The translations under genes and the position numbers were made by a program. Under the pieces are notes generated by a model, which saw nothing but the letters and a program-made list of their open reading frames with translations, did not search any database and had not been told where the DNA came from. Positions 51,456 through 59,284 of a stretch of 64,000 bases of DNA are shown piece after piece. Origin of the DNA: G963663365 sp963663365 (GTDB taxonomy: Bacteria; Hinthialibacterota; Hinthialibacteria; Hinthialibacterales; G963663365); contig CAXXIH010000001.1 of assembly GCA_963663365.2 (NCBI GenBank), positions 1,426,001 to 1,490,000 on the forward strand. The letters run 5' to 3'. Within the stretch, counting starts at the first letter, position 1. Each line of letters opens with the position of its first letter.

Positions 51456-51640
51456 TGGCATATACTCAAACAGTTTTGCCGTAATCCGGCAAAACCGGTT
51501 CGTAAGTCTAATCAAATAGGCTACTGGGGGATGTGTGGCGGTGTCAATGCCAACCGCCGGAATCTTACTGGTGGAATCCCTGCAAATAGAGTATGTGTCT
51601 GATTTCGGCTAAGTCCCGTTCCTTGCCGAAAAACGGAATA

Positions 51641-52489
51641 TCAGGCAAAGAGTTGTTCCATTTGCCTGGCAATATATGGACGGCGAAGTTTGTTGAGCGC
51701 CTGCTCTTCAATACGCCGCACACCTTCCGGAGATAGCCCCATTTTTTGGCCAACCTGGCGCAGACTAAAGGATTCGCCCTGGTCACCAAGGCCAAATCGC
51801 CATGAAATCACTTCCCGCTCACGAGCATTGAGCACACGTAAGGCTCTGGTTACGCGTTCGTTGACTTCGTTTCGCCAAACGTTTTGACCGGCATGTTCGG
51901 CTTCTTCGTCTTTGAGCACGCGGTCCATACCCGCATTCTCATCATCATGGGTGTGAATGCTGAAAAAGCAGGGAGACATTTGTCTTAAGTTGGCTACGGC
52001 GCGCTCGTCCAAGCCGAGAGTCTCAGAAACCTCATCATCGTGAGGCTTGCGGCCATGTTCCTGCTCAAATGTGATCTCAAGACTCCGAATCTTCTTGATA
52101 TGATCGAGTTTGTTAATAGGAAGGTTGATTGTGCGGGACTTTTGTTCGGTGGCACGTTGCATGTACAAGCGAATCCACCAGGATGCATAGGTAATCAGCC
52201 GGACACCCTTGCCGGGATCGAATTTGCCCAGAGCCTCAATCAATCCCAATGTGCCTTCCTGTATAAGGTCGGCCAGGGAAAGCCCTTGGCCTTTATATCG
52301 TAAGGCAACCTTTATGACAAAACGGAGATTTGACTCGATCAACTTTTGCCGAGCCTTCATATCTCCGCTTTTGAACTTCTTAATCTGCTTCCGTTCCTCC
52401 TCAACACTAAGAGGCGTGTCATCTTCTACGAAGCGCAAATAATCACTAATGCTGTTGTCGTTCACGTTTTCCTCTTTATCTTTCATCAT
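51641..52489 (-). CDS. RNA polymerase sigma factor, sigma70 family (group 2-like)
   Basis: The 282-residue protein has sigma regions 1.2 (DYLRFVEDDTPLSVEEE), 2 (NLRFVIKVALRYKGQGLSLADLIQEGTLGL and WWIRLYMQRA), 3 (KIRSLEITFEQEHGRKP) and 4 (LNAREREVISWRFGL, SLRQVGQKMGLSPEGVRRIEEQALNKLR). Region 1.1 is absent, so it is an alternative primary-like sigma, similar in plan to RpoS/SigB/HrdD. AGGAGT lies about 8 nt before the chosen ATG. GTG and TTG codons just upstream are too close to the site. Confidence 0.92.
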   Translation of the reverse strand: MMKDKEENVNDNSISDYLRFVEDDTPLSVEEERKQIKKFKSGDMKARQKLIESNLRFVIKVALRYKGQGLSLADLIQEGTLGLIEALGKFDPGKGVRLITYASWWIRLYMQRATEQKSRTINLPINKLDHIKKIRSLEITFEQEHGRKPHDDEVSETLGLDERAVANLRQMSPCFFSIHTHDDENAGMDRVLKDEEAEHAGQNVWRNEVNERVTRALRVLNAREREVISWRFGLGDQGESFSLRQVGQKMGLSPEGVRRIEEQALNKLRRPYIARQMEQLFA

Positions 52490-52937
52490 CAACACCCACT
52501 CCTCTATATGACAATCTTTATGCCAACCGAAGTCCTTATGGGCATCTATGCGGCATAGGAGTTATTCCATTTGTAACTTATTGTTTATGAAGGGGTTATG
52601 CTTCCACCAGGATCAAGCATATTGAGAGGAACATTGCTCTTTAAATGACAGTCGGCGGGAGAGCTGCGAACGATATCTCGCAGTCGATGTGTTCAGCTGC
52701 GAGAGATTGTGCACAGGCGCTCTGTAATAGAGTCGTGTTGGTTGTCTAGGAAACCACTCATGTGTAAGTCTTGGTTGGTGTTTTGCAGGTGAGGGGGGGA
52801 TATATGCAGCTGCCTGCCATGCAATCGAGTGTGGAGCCTATATCTGCTGTCTCGATAATGTGTTGTAAATTTATGTCTCCGGTTTCTGCCTCATGTATAA
52901 GGAGTGGTGTCTTTAGTTGACACATATTTTGACATAG
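52490..52937. other. Intergenic region between the sigma factor and holB
   Basis: No gene or RNA was recognised. A small dyad (CTGCGA/TCGCAG near 52667-52686) with a related copy nearby (CAGCTGCGAGAGATT near 52698) is the only visible structure. A TGGCAT-N5-TTGTC sequence reads toward the sigma gene but lacks the invariant GC of a sigma54 -12 box. Confidence 0.4.
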
Positions 52938-53933
52938 CTAGGAGATGTAGGTCCGGAAAACGTTTTCCAAAGTCGCTTGTATATTATGGTTGGCGTCAAT
53001 TCTGCGAATCCCCTCTGCGGTTGCTTCGAATCGGGCGACCATGGAATCCCCGCTTGAGCCTTTCCATGTTTCGGCGCTTTTTTCTCTACGATCAGCGTGA
53101 ATCAGCGATTCCACTCCCATATTTTCACAGATGATCAAACCATCGCGGATAAAACTCAATAACGTTATTAGGAGTGCCCGTGCCTTTGTTCGATCTCTCC
53201 CATAAGACTGAGCCATGGAAGATATTTTTAGGGCGCTTTGGAGCCGGATAGCGGATAGAAGATCAAGCGCGGCATCGCGTTCCTCGTTGATATCTTCATC
53301 GGCCAAGCGCATCGCGAATTCCGGTTTGCCTCCGGCCAAATTGGCTATTGTTTCGGCTTGCGGGGCAGCAAGTCCTTGTGTTCCGGTGAGCCAATTCGAT
53401 AGCTCCTCGGCCGCTAGCGGAGCCAGCTTGATGTGCCGGCATCGGGAGATAATCGTGGGCAGAATCTTTTCGATGTGGTCGGTGCTCAGCACGAAGATGA
53501 TGTGTCCGGGCGGCTCCTCCAATGACTTAAGAAGACAATTGGCAGCCGGATCTTGCATGCGGTCTGCTTTATGGACCAGAAGGATACGCCGCAGCCCTTC
53601 TGTCGGTTGGTAATTGGCCTGTTCGATCACCTCCCGAAGGTCGTCAATGGCGTGAGTGGCCTTTGACGGTTCGATGATAAAGTAATCCGGGTAGGTGCGC
53701 GCGGCGGTCCGTCGGCAATTGTTGCATTCTTCGCAAACATCGCCATCTTGGCGTTCGCAAAACGCAGCCCGGGCCAAGTGGCGGGCGATTTCTTCTTGGG
53801 CCATATCCGATGGACCCGAAACCAAGACAGAAATACCGCCGGGACCTTGGGACATGAAACGCTGCAATGCTGTGGCGATGGTCCGCCGTATGGGGAGTTT
53901 GCTCCAGGTCATAGTGGGAGAGTAATGGTTCAC
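52938..53933 (-). CDS. holB: DNA polymerase III delta' subunit
   Basis: It is part of the sliding-clamp loader. The 331-residue product has the clamp-loader N-domain with a degenerate P-loop (VSGPSDMAQEE), the zinc module CxxC plus CxxC (Cys59, Cys67, Cys70, Cys73), the DEAD-like ILLVHKADRMQDPAANCLLKSLEEPP, and ISRCRH (the SRC motif). The family's collar domain fills the C-terminus. delta' subunits commonly lack a working P-loop, so the changed motif is expected. Confidence 0.9.
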   Translation of the reverse strand: MNHYSPTMTWSKLPIRRTIATALQRFMSQGPGGISVLVSGPSDMAQEEIARHLARAAFCERQDGDVCEECNNCRRTAARTYPDYFIIEPSKATHAIDDLREVIEQANYQPTEGLRRILLVHKADRMQDPAANCLLKSLEEPPGHIIFVLSTDHIEKILPTIISRCRHIKLAPLAAEELSNWLTGTQGLAAPQAETIANLAGGKPEFAMRLADEDINEERDAALDLLSAIRLQSALKISSMAQSYGRDRTKARALLITLLSFIRDGLIICENMGVESLIHADRREKSAETWKGSSGDSMVARFEATAEGIRRIDANHNIQATLENVFRTYIS

Positions 53934-54034
53934 TTGTACCCGGCAAGCGTCGACGTGTTCTTGTCAATTCAACACGCTGAATGGGAGAAGGTTCCTCAAT
54001 CCAGTTTGAGGGAGCTTCGGGGATTTAACGGAAA

Positions 54035-54637
54035 CTAGCGCTCGTACGTGCCGATCAATTCGCCTTCGGCCAGAATGCTGTCCTTTATGGCAGCGAAAAG
54101 CTTGTTCTTCTCCAAACCCAGCCGCAATTGCGGATCAAAACTGAGTGCATAGATTTTGAAATGATAATGGTGTGTGCCATGCCCTTTGGGCGGCGCGGGT
54201 CCACCGTACCCGATGGTACCCCATGATGTCTTCCCTTCGGCAATACCTACAGGAAGCGTCCGCGGGAGTTTGGATAGGATCACATCCTCTTCCAGGGATG
54301 TGACCGAAGGAGGAATGTTGTAGACAAGCCAATGCACCCACGGTTCTGCAGTCGGAGCATCGGGATCGTCGCATATTAAGACAAAAGAGGCTGTCTTTTC
54401 CGGGAAGCCCGCCCAATTTAACGGTGGAGATATGTCTTCGCTGTCTCCGGTGTATTTGGCGGGGATTTTCTGACCCTGTTGGAATGCCGAACTGCTAATT
54501 GTCATGCTCATGATTGACGTCTCCTCTTCTACCGGAGTGGTCTTCGAGCACCCTCCATAAAAACATGCCCCAAATAACATCCAGGCCGCTGCCGCCCTGG
54601 TGATTTTGAAAACATGAAAGCCGGTTTGTGAAGCCAT
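54035..54637 (-). CDS. PEBP-family lipoprotein (YbhB/YbcL type)
   Basis: The 200-residue protein has an N-terminal hydrophobic part with two candidate lipid-anchor cysteines (Cys25 and Cys30, in FGACFYGGC), then the YbhB/YbcL fold: PPLNWAGFP, CDDPDAPTAEPWVHWLVYNIP, GYGGPAPPKGHGTHHYHFKIYAL. PEBP proteins bind phospholipid or nucleotide-like ligands; the bacterial role is unknown. Confidence 0.88.
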   Translation of the reverse strand: MASQTGFHVFKITRAAAAWMLFGACFYGGCSKTTPVEEETSIMSMTISSSAFQQGQKIPAKYTGDSEDISPPLNWAGFPEKTASFVLICDDPDAPTAEPWVHWLVYNIPPSVTSLEEDVILSKLPRTLPVGIAEGKTSWGTIGYGGPAPPKGHGTHHYHFKIYALSFDPQLRLGLEKNKLFAAIKDSILAEGELIGTYER

Positions 54638-54902
54638 AATCGCTTCGTGTCCATTATCCCTTATGCACGTGAAAGACCGACCCTGTGCGGGAATTAAAAA
54701 ATTCTAACTCAGAATTCAAGCACTGACAATCGGCTGGATTAGCGAATTTTTCTGATGCCGCCTTCCAGTCAATTGCTATATCAGGAGACGTTTTTTCCCC
54801 GGAACGATATCTTTTGCGGCCTGTGCTACATTCCTTCACAGCGTTTGATTGTCTTCCGGTAATTGGCGACCGGGAACTATGATAAGGCCGCATGGAGGGT
54901 CG

Positions 54903-56645
54903 ATGAAAATTCCCGATCTCAGATCGAGTGCATTACTCCAGCACCAGATGTTGGTGGCCTTAAGGCGTCCGCGTTCCTATCAAGTTTTCAGTTTGTCTTT
55001 GTTGTTGATCGGATTTATCGCAATTTTGATCTTGCGCATAATTTGGCCCGCTGCAACAAGGTCCGGTGAACTATCACAGGTTGGGCGTTTGCTCCTGCTT
55101 TTCTATGCGCCATTTAGTCAATTCTTAATTTGCTTACTCATGCCCAGTTTGGGAGTGCAAGCTATCGCGCAAGAAAAACAGAATGACACTCTCGAACTTT
55201 TTTTAACCACACCTGCCCGTCCAATTATGCTGGTCCTATCCAAGGTTTCCGCCGGATTGGCGATGGTAATTCTGGCGATCTTTGGAGCCGCGCCACTTGT
55301 GGGATTGTCATTTGTGATGGGGGGAGTGGGGCCTGATGAAGTGCTGCAACTGACCCTTAGCCAAATTGTATTGTGTTTTCTCGGCTTAACGCTTGGTGTT
55401 TGGGCTGGGGCCAAAACGAAAACCATGATCCGGGGAGTGATTTTGGCCTATATGATCTTCGCTTTTCTGCTGGCATTTTGCGTATTGGTGACGGCTATCG
55501 CCTCGGGTTCAGGGATAGTCGGCTACGTTATGAATGTGCTGGATTTGGGGCCCCGCCGCCCCAGGGCCGGCATGTTCTGGATTCAGGCTCAAACGCCGTG
55601 GATGAATTACGGTGTTATTATGCTTCCTTGGTTTGCTGATGTGATTCTTATCGCATTAACCTTTTTGATATTGCTGCGAATTCCCCGGCATTTGACCAAA
55701 GAGCCCGTGGTGGCCCGCCCGCGCACATGGAAGCCGATCAGGCTGCGTGGCAAAGACAGCCAACTTTGGTCGCTTTTGGGTGTTAAAGATGATGATGAGC
55801 AGATTCAGGATCACCAAAATCCCATTTATATCTGCGAACGGCAACGCTTTTTATTGCAAGTCACGCGGCGGTATATCGATGCGCCTTCCATCTTGTGGCT
55901 CTTTTCTTCTGTGTGCTTTCTTTTTTATGCATTTTGGCCGCAGTTTATGCTGAATTGCTGCCTCATGCTTATTTTGTTTTTTACACCTGTGGTGGGTGCG
56001 ACGATTTTGGCTTCCGAACACGAACGGCTTACCTGGGATTCGTTACGTGTAACACTGCTTAGTCCCATTGATATCCTTTGCGGGAAATTTCGTCTGGTTT
56101 TTGGGCAATCGCTGATTCATCTTGCTGCGTTTTATGTGCCCATGTTTCCGTTATTGATCCTTATCGGCGGGCTTGTTTATTTGGCGTCTCCAGGTGGAGC
56201 GTCATACAATTTATCGTGGAATTTTGGAGCGGTACTTGTACGGCATGTCATAAATATTCCAATTGTGGTTATGACCGCAGTCACGGTGACATCAATTACG
56301 CTCTATTGTTCATCTATGTTTCGGCGAGGATTTATCGCGGTGATTGCCGGATATTTGGCATCTACGGTTTTATTGCTTGGGCCAAAGGTGTTGTGGTTCA
56401 TTATGATGGTCCTTCATAGTCCGGGGTTCTGGGGCAATCGGTGGAGGGATAATCAAACTGAATGGTGGTTCTTGCGTATTTTGCATTCTCCCTATTTGAC
56501 GATATCTGAGACTCATTCTTCGCTTATGAGTGCGCGTTTGGGGGACATCGCATTTCATTTATATATCGTTCATATGATTGTGTTGCTTATAATCACGCTC
56601 TTTTGTTTGAAAGGCACACTTAGGCAGATTTACAAGACGATTTGA
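54903..56645 (+). CDS. ABC-2-type transporter permease, orphan
   Basis: The 580-residue protein has two ABC-2 permease-like halves with about twelve helices. The first has LGVQAIAQEKQNDTLELFLTTPARP, the conserved loop of this family; the second has ILASEHERLTWDSLRVTLLSPI. GGAGG precedes the ATG. No ATPase gene is adjacent, so the partner is encoded elsewhere or the pair has separated. Substrate unknown. Confidence 0.8.
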   Translation: MKIPDLRSSALLQHQMLVALRRPRSYQVFSLSLLLIGFIAILILRIIWPAATRSGELSQVGRLLLLFYAPFSQFLICLLMPSLGVQAIAQEKQNDTLELFLTTPARPIMLVLSKVSAGLAMVILAIFGAAPLVGLSFVMGGVGPDEVLQLTLSQIVLCFLGLTLGVWAGAKTKTMIRGVILAYMIFAFLLAFCVLVTAIASGSGIVGYVMNVLDLGPRRPRAGMFWIQAQTPWMNYGVIMLPWFADVILIALTFLILLRIPRHLTKEPVVARPRTWKPIRLRGKDSQLWSLLGVKDDDEQIQDHQNPIYICERQRFLLQVTRRYIDAPSILWLFSSVCFLFYAFWPQFMLNCCLMLILFFTPVVGATILASEHERLTWDSLRVTLLSPIDILCGKFRLVFGQSLIHLAAFYVPMFPLLILIGGLVYLASPGGASYNLSWNFGAVLVRHVINIPIVVMTAVTVTSITLYCSSMFRRGFIAVIAGYLASTVLLLGPKVLWFIMMVLHSPGFWGNRWRDNQTEWWFLRILHSPYLTISETHSSLMSARLGDIAFHLYIVHMIVLLIITLFCLKGTLRQIYKTI

Positions 56646-56778
56646 GCCGCCGCCAAATTGTTGAATCCCATTTGCCGGATGACCATGTGTGACGCCCTCA
56701 AGTTCCAAATGTGTGCTACGCTCACTTTGGCCTGATAGTTGTTGTTGTTAAGTAATTATTTCCCGGAAGGGTTAGGTT

Positions 56779-57786
56779 ATGAAGCAATCGCGAGTCGCCC
56801 GTTTATTTGGACCGAAGGATTTGCGTGTCGTTAATGAAGATACGCCCGAGCCCCAGGGGCGCGAGTGTCTGGTGCAACTGACCCGTATCGGAGTCTGCGG
56901 TTCAGATTTGCATTATTACTTAGAGGGTGGGATCGGAACCGATCGGCCCACATGCCCCCATGCCTTGGGGCATGAGCCGGCAGGGCGGATTATCTGTGAG
57001 AGTCCGGCCTATCCCGATTTAAAGGCAGGAATGAGAGTGTATGTGGAGCCGGGCGAGTCTTGTGGGGCGTGCGAATTCTGCCTGCGGGGTGATATCAACC
57101 TTTGTCCTAATGTCCGATTTCTCGGTTCATGTCCCATCGAAGGTGCGTTCCGGGATTTCATGCCGCATCCGGGTCATTTGCTTATTCCCTTGCCGGATGA
57201 CCTCAGTGACGATGCCGGAGCGATGCTGGAACCTTTGGCTATTGCCGTGCACTGTATGGACTTGGCGCACCCCCGGCTTGGTGATCGCGCGGCGATTTTG
57301 GGGTGCGGCGGTGTAGGGCTGTGTGTACTGCAGGTTTTGCAGGCAGCAGGGATTTACGAAATTCTTGTCTATGATCCAGTACTCAGCCGTATGGAACGGG
57401 CTGTAGAACTGGGGGGAACTCCGCTGGCTGACCTCGATTCCGATCAAGGCGTACAGCTGGTGTTTGAAGCAACAGACCGGAGTAGCGGGCCTCGTATGGC
57501 GGTTCAGATCGCGCGGCCGGGTGCAACGTTGATCTTAATTGGCATCACCGATGGCAACGATTACAGTTTCGACGCCCATGTGGCGCGGCGGAAAGGTCTG
57601 ACATTAAAAATCCTCCGCCGTTCGCGAAACACTACCGAGCGGGCATTGGAACTTGTGCAGGCCGGTCTTGTGCAGCCGGAAGATATTGTTTCCCATCACT
57701 ATGATTTGGATGATATCGCGCAGGGATTTCAGGATGCCTCATCCCGTATACCCGGTCTAACCAAAGCCATGATTCGCGTTTCCTAA
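56779..57786 (+). CDS. Zinc-dependent medium-chain alcohol dehydrogenase (sorbitol/threonine DH-like)
   Basis: The 335-residue protein has the catalytic zinc ligands Cys40 (GVCGSDLH), His65-Glu66 (GHEPAG) and probably Glu152, the structural zinc cysteines 95, 98, 101 and 109 (CGACEFCLRGDINLC), and the Rossmann motif GCGGVGLCVLQ. It is closest in layout to polyol or L-threonine dehydrogenases; the substrate is unknown. It precedes the aminotransferase by 80 bp on the same strand, so the two may form an oxidation plus transamination route. Confidence 0.88.
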   Translation: MKQSRVARLFGPKDLRVVNEDTPEPQGRECLVQLTRIGVCGSDLHYYLEGGIGTDRPTCPHALGHEPAGRIICESPAYPDLKAGMRVYVEPGESCGACEFCLRGDINLCPNVRFLGSCPIEGAFRDFMPHPGHLLIPLPDDLSDDAGAMLEPLAIAVHCMDLAHPRLGDRAAILGCGGVGLCVLQVLQAAGIYEILVYDPVLSRMERAVELGGTPLADLDSDQGVQLVFEATDRSSGPRMAVQIARPGATLILIGITDGNDYSFDAHVARRKGLTLKILRRSRNTTERALELVQAGLVQPEDIVSHHYDLDDIAQGFQDASSRIPGLTKAMIRVS

Positions 57787-57866
57787 TCCACAATCCTTTG
57801 CGATTTAGGATTTTCAACATGCCCGATAGCTAACGCGGATGTAACAAGCTGGCTATTCTCTACGTC

Positions 57867-59264
57867 ATGACATTCGATCTTGCTTCACTATTAGATGAAC
57901 GCCGGGGGCAGGCTGAACAACTGCACCGGAAGTATGTAAACCCTGTCTTGGCCGATGTGCTCGGGTATATCGGATTTGAACCGGAATATTCACGCGGCCA
58001 GGGAGTGTGGTTGGAGACGGAAAAGGGCGAACGCATTCTGGATGCGTTGGCGGGGTATGGTGTATTTGCGCTGGGCCGGAATCATCCGGGCGTAATTGAT
58101 GCCATTCAACAGTCATTGCATTCCGAACTCCCCAATTTGGTACAGATGGATTGCACTCTGCTCTCCGGTTTATTGGCGGAAGCCTTAATCCGGATTGCGC
58201 CGCCGGGATTGGATGCGGTCTTTTTTACGAATTCGGGCACTGAGGCGGTTGAAGGCGCGATCAAATTTGTCCGGTGTTCCACCGGACGGAAACGTATTCT
58301 GTTTCATAAGGGCGCATTTCACGGCCTGACATGCGGTGCATTATCACTCAATGGCGATGAGTCTTTCCGGGAAGAATTCGGCGAACTCTTGCCGGGGTGT
58401 GAACGCTTCGATTTGGCCGAGCCGGAATGGATCGAGGCGGAGTTAAGGAAAGAAGATGTCGCTGCGGTATTTATCGAGCCGATTCGGGGCAAAGGCGTTT
58501 TTCTACCACCACATGAGAATTCGTTATTGGATTTACAGAATCTTTGCCGCCGCTACGGGACATTGTTTGTCTCAGACGAGATACAATGCGGTTTGGGCCG
58601 CACCGGCAAAACGTGGGCTTGTCAGCATTGGAATCTTGAACCCGACTTGCTTTTAACATCCAAAGCCCTATCGGGAGGGATTATCCCGGTGGGTGCGATC
58701 CTGATGCGGCGCGCTATACATCGTGGTGTTTTCAGCCGTCTGGACCGTTGTGTGGTGCATTCGACAACATTCGGACAAAACGTCTATGCCATGGTTGCCG
58801 GATTGGCGGCGTTGCATTTTATGCAAGACGAACGAACGACAGAGAACTCGGCGGCGATGGGCGCGCGTCTTTTGGGAGGATTGCAGACGGTTGCCGAACG
58901 TAGTGAATTTGTTCGTGAAGTGCGGGGGCGGGGGCTGATGATCGGTATCGAACTTGGATCGCCGCGCTCGCTTTCCAAGAAACCGGCGTGGTCGCTATTG
59001 CACAAAGCAGAGAATGGGCTGTTTGCCCAGGCTTTGGTAATGCGGCTCTATGGTCATCACCACATATTGACTCAAGTTGCAGGCCACCATCAGGAAATTA
59101 TCAAACTGTTGCCGCCTCTTATTTATGAGGAGGAACATGTGGATTCTGTCATACAAGCCTTCGAAGATGTGCTTGCCAGCGCCGGGAAGTTTCCGGGGCC
59201 GGTCTGGGAAGTAGGCTCCCGTTTGGTGGGAGTCGCGGCCAAAACATTCCGTAAAGGCGCTTAA
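57867..59264 (+). CDS. Class III aminotransferase, HpnO-like
   Basis: The 465-residue PLP enzyme has GLGRTGKTWACQHW, the Asp237-Glu238 cofactor pair (SDEIQCG), the Schiff-base Lys266 (SKALSGG), and GYGVFALGRNHPGVIDAI. The overall sequence, as I recall it, resembles the HpnO aminotransferases that make aminobacteriohopanetriol, but the class is broad and acts on many omega-amino substrates. It lies 20 bp before an RND transporter of the HpnN kind. Confidence 0.85.
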   Translation: MTFDLASLLDERRGQAEQLHRKYVNPVLADVLGYIGFEPEYSRGQGVWLETEKGERILDALAGYGVFALGRNHPGVIDAIQQSLHSELPNLVQMDCTLLSGLLAEALIRIAPPGLDAVFFTNSGTEAVEGAIKFVRCSTGRKRILFHKGAFHGLTCGALSLNGDESFREEFGELLPGCERFDLAEPEWIEAELRKEDVAAVFIEPIRGKGVFLPPHENSLLDLQNLCRRYGTLFVSDEIQCGLGRTGKTWACQHWNLEPDLLLTSKALSGGIIPVGAILMRRAIHRGVFSRLDRCVVHSTTFGQNVYAMVAGLAALHFMQDERTTENSAAMGARLLGGLQTVAERSEFVREVRGRGLMIGIELGSPRSLSKKPAWSLLHKAENGLFAQALVMRLYGHHHILTQVAGHHQEIIKLLPPLIYEEEHVDSVIQAFEDVLASAGKFPGPVWEVGSRLVGVAAKTFRKGA

Positions 59265-59284
59265 CCGCGTGGCGTGGCGTATTC

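Noticed and set aside
52510..52526. Sigma54-like promoter TGGCAT-N5-TTGTC before the sigma factor
   Set aside because: The -12 element has GT instead of the invariant GC.
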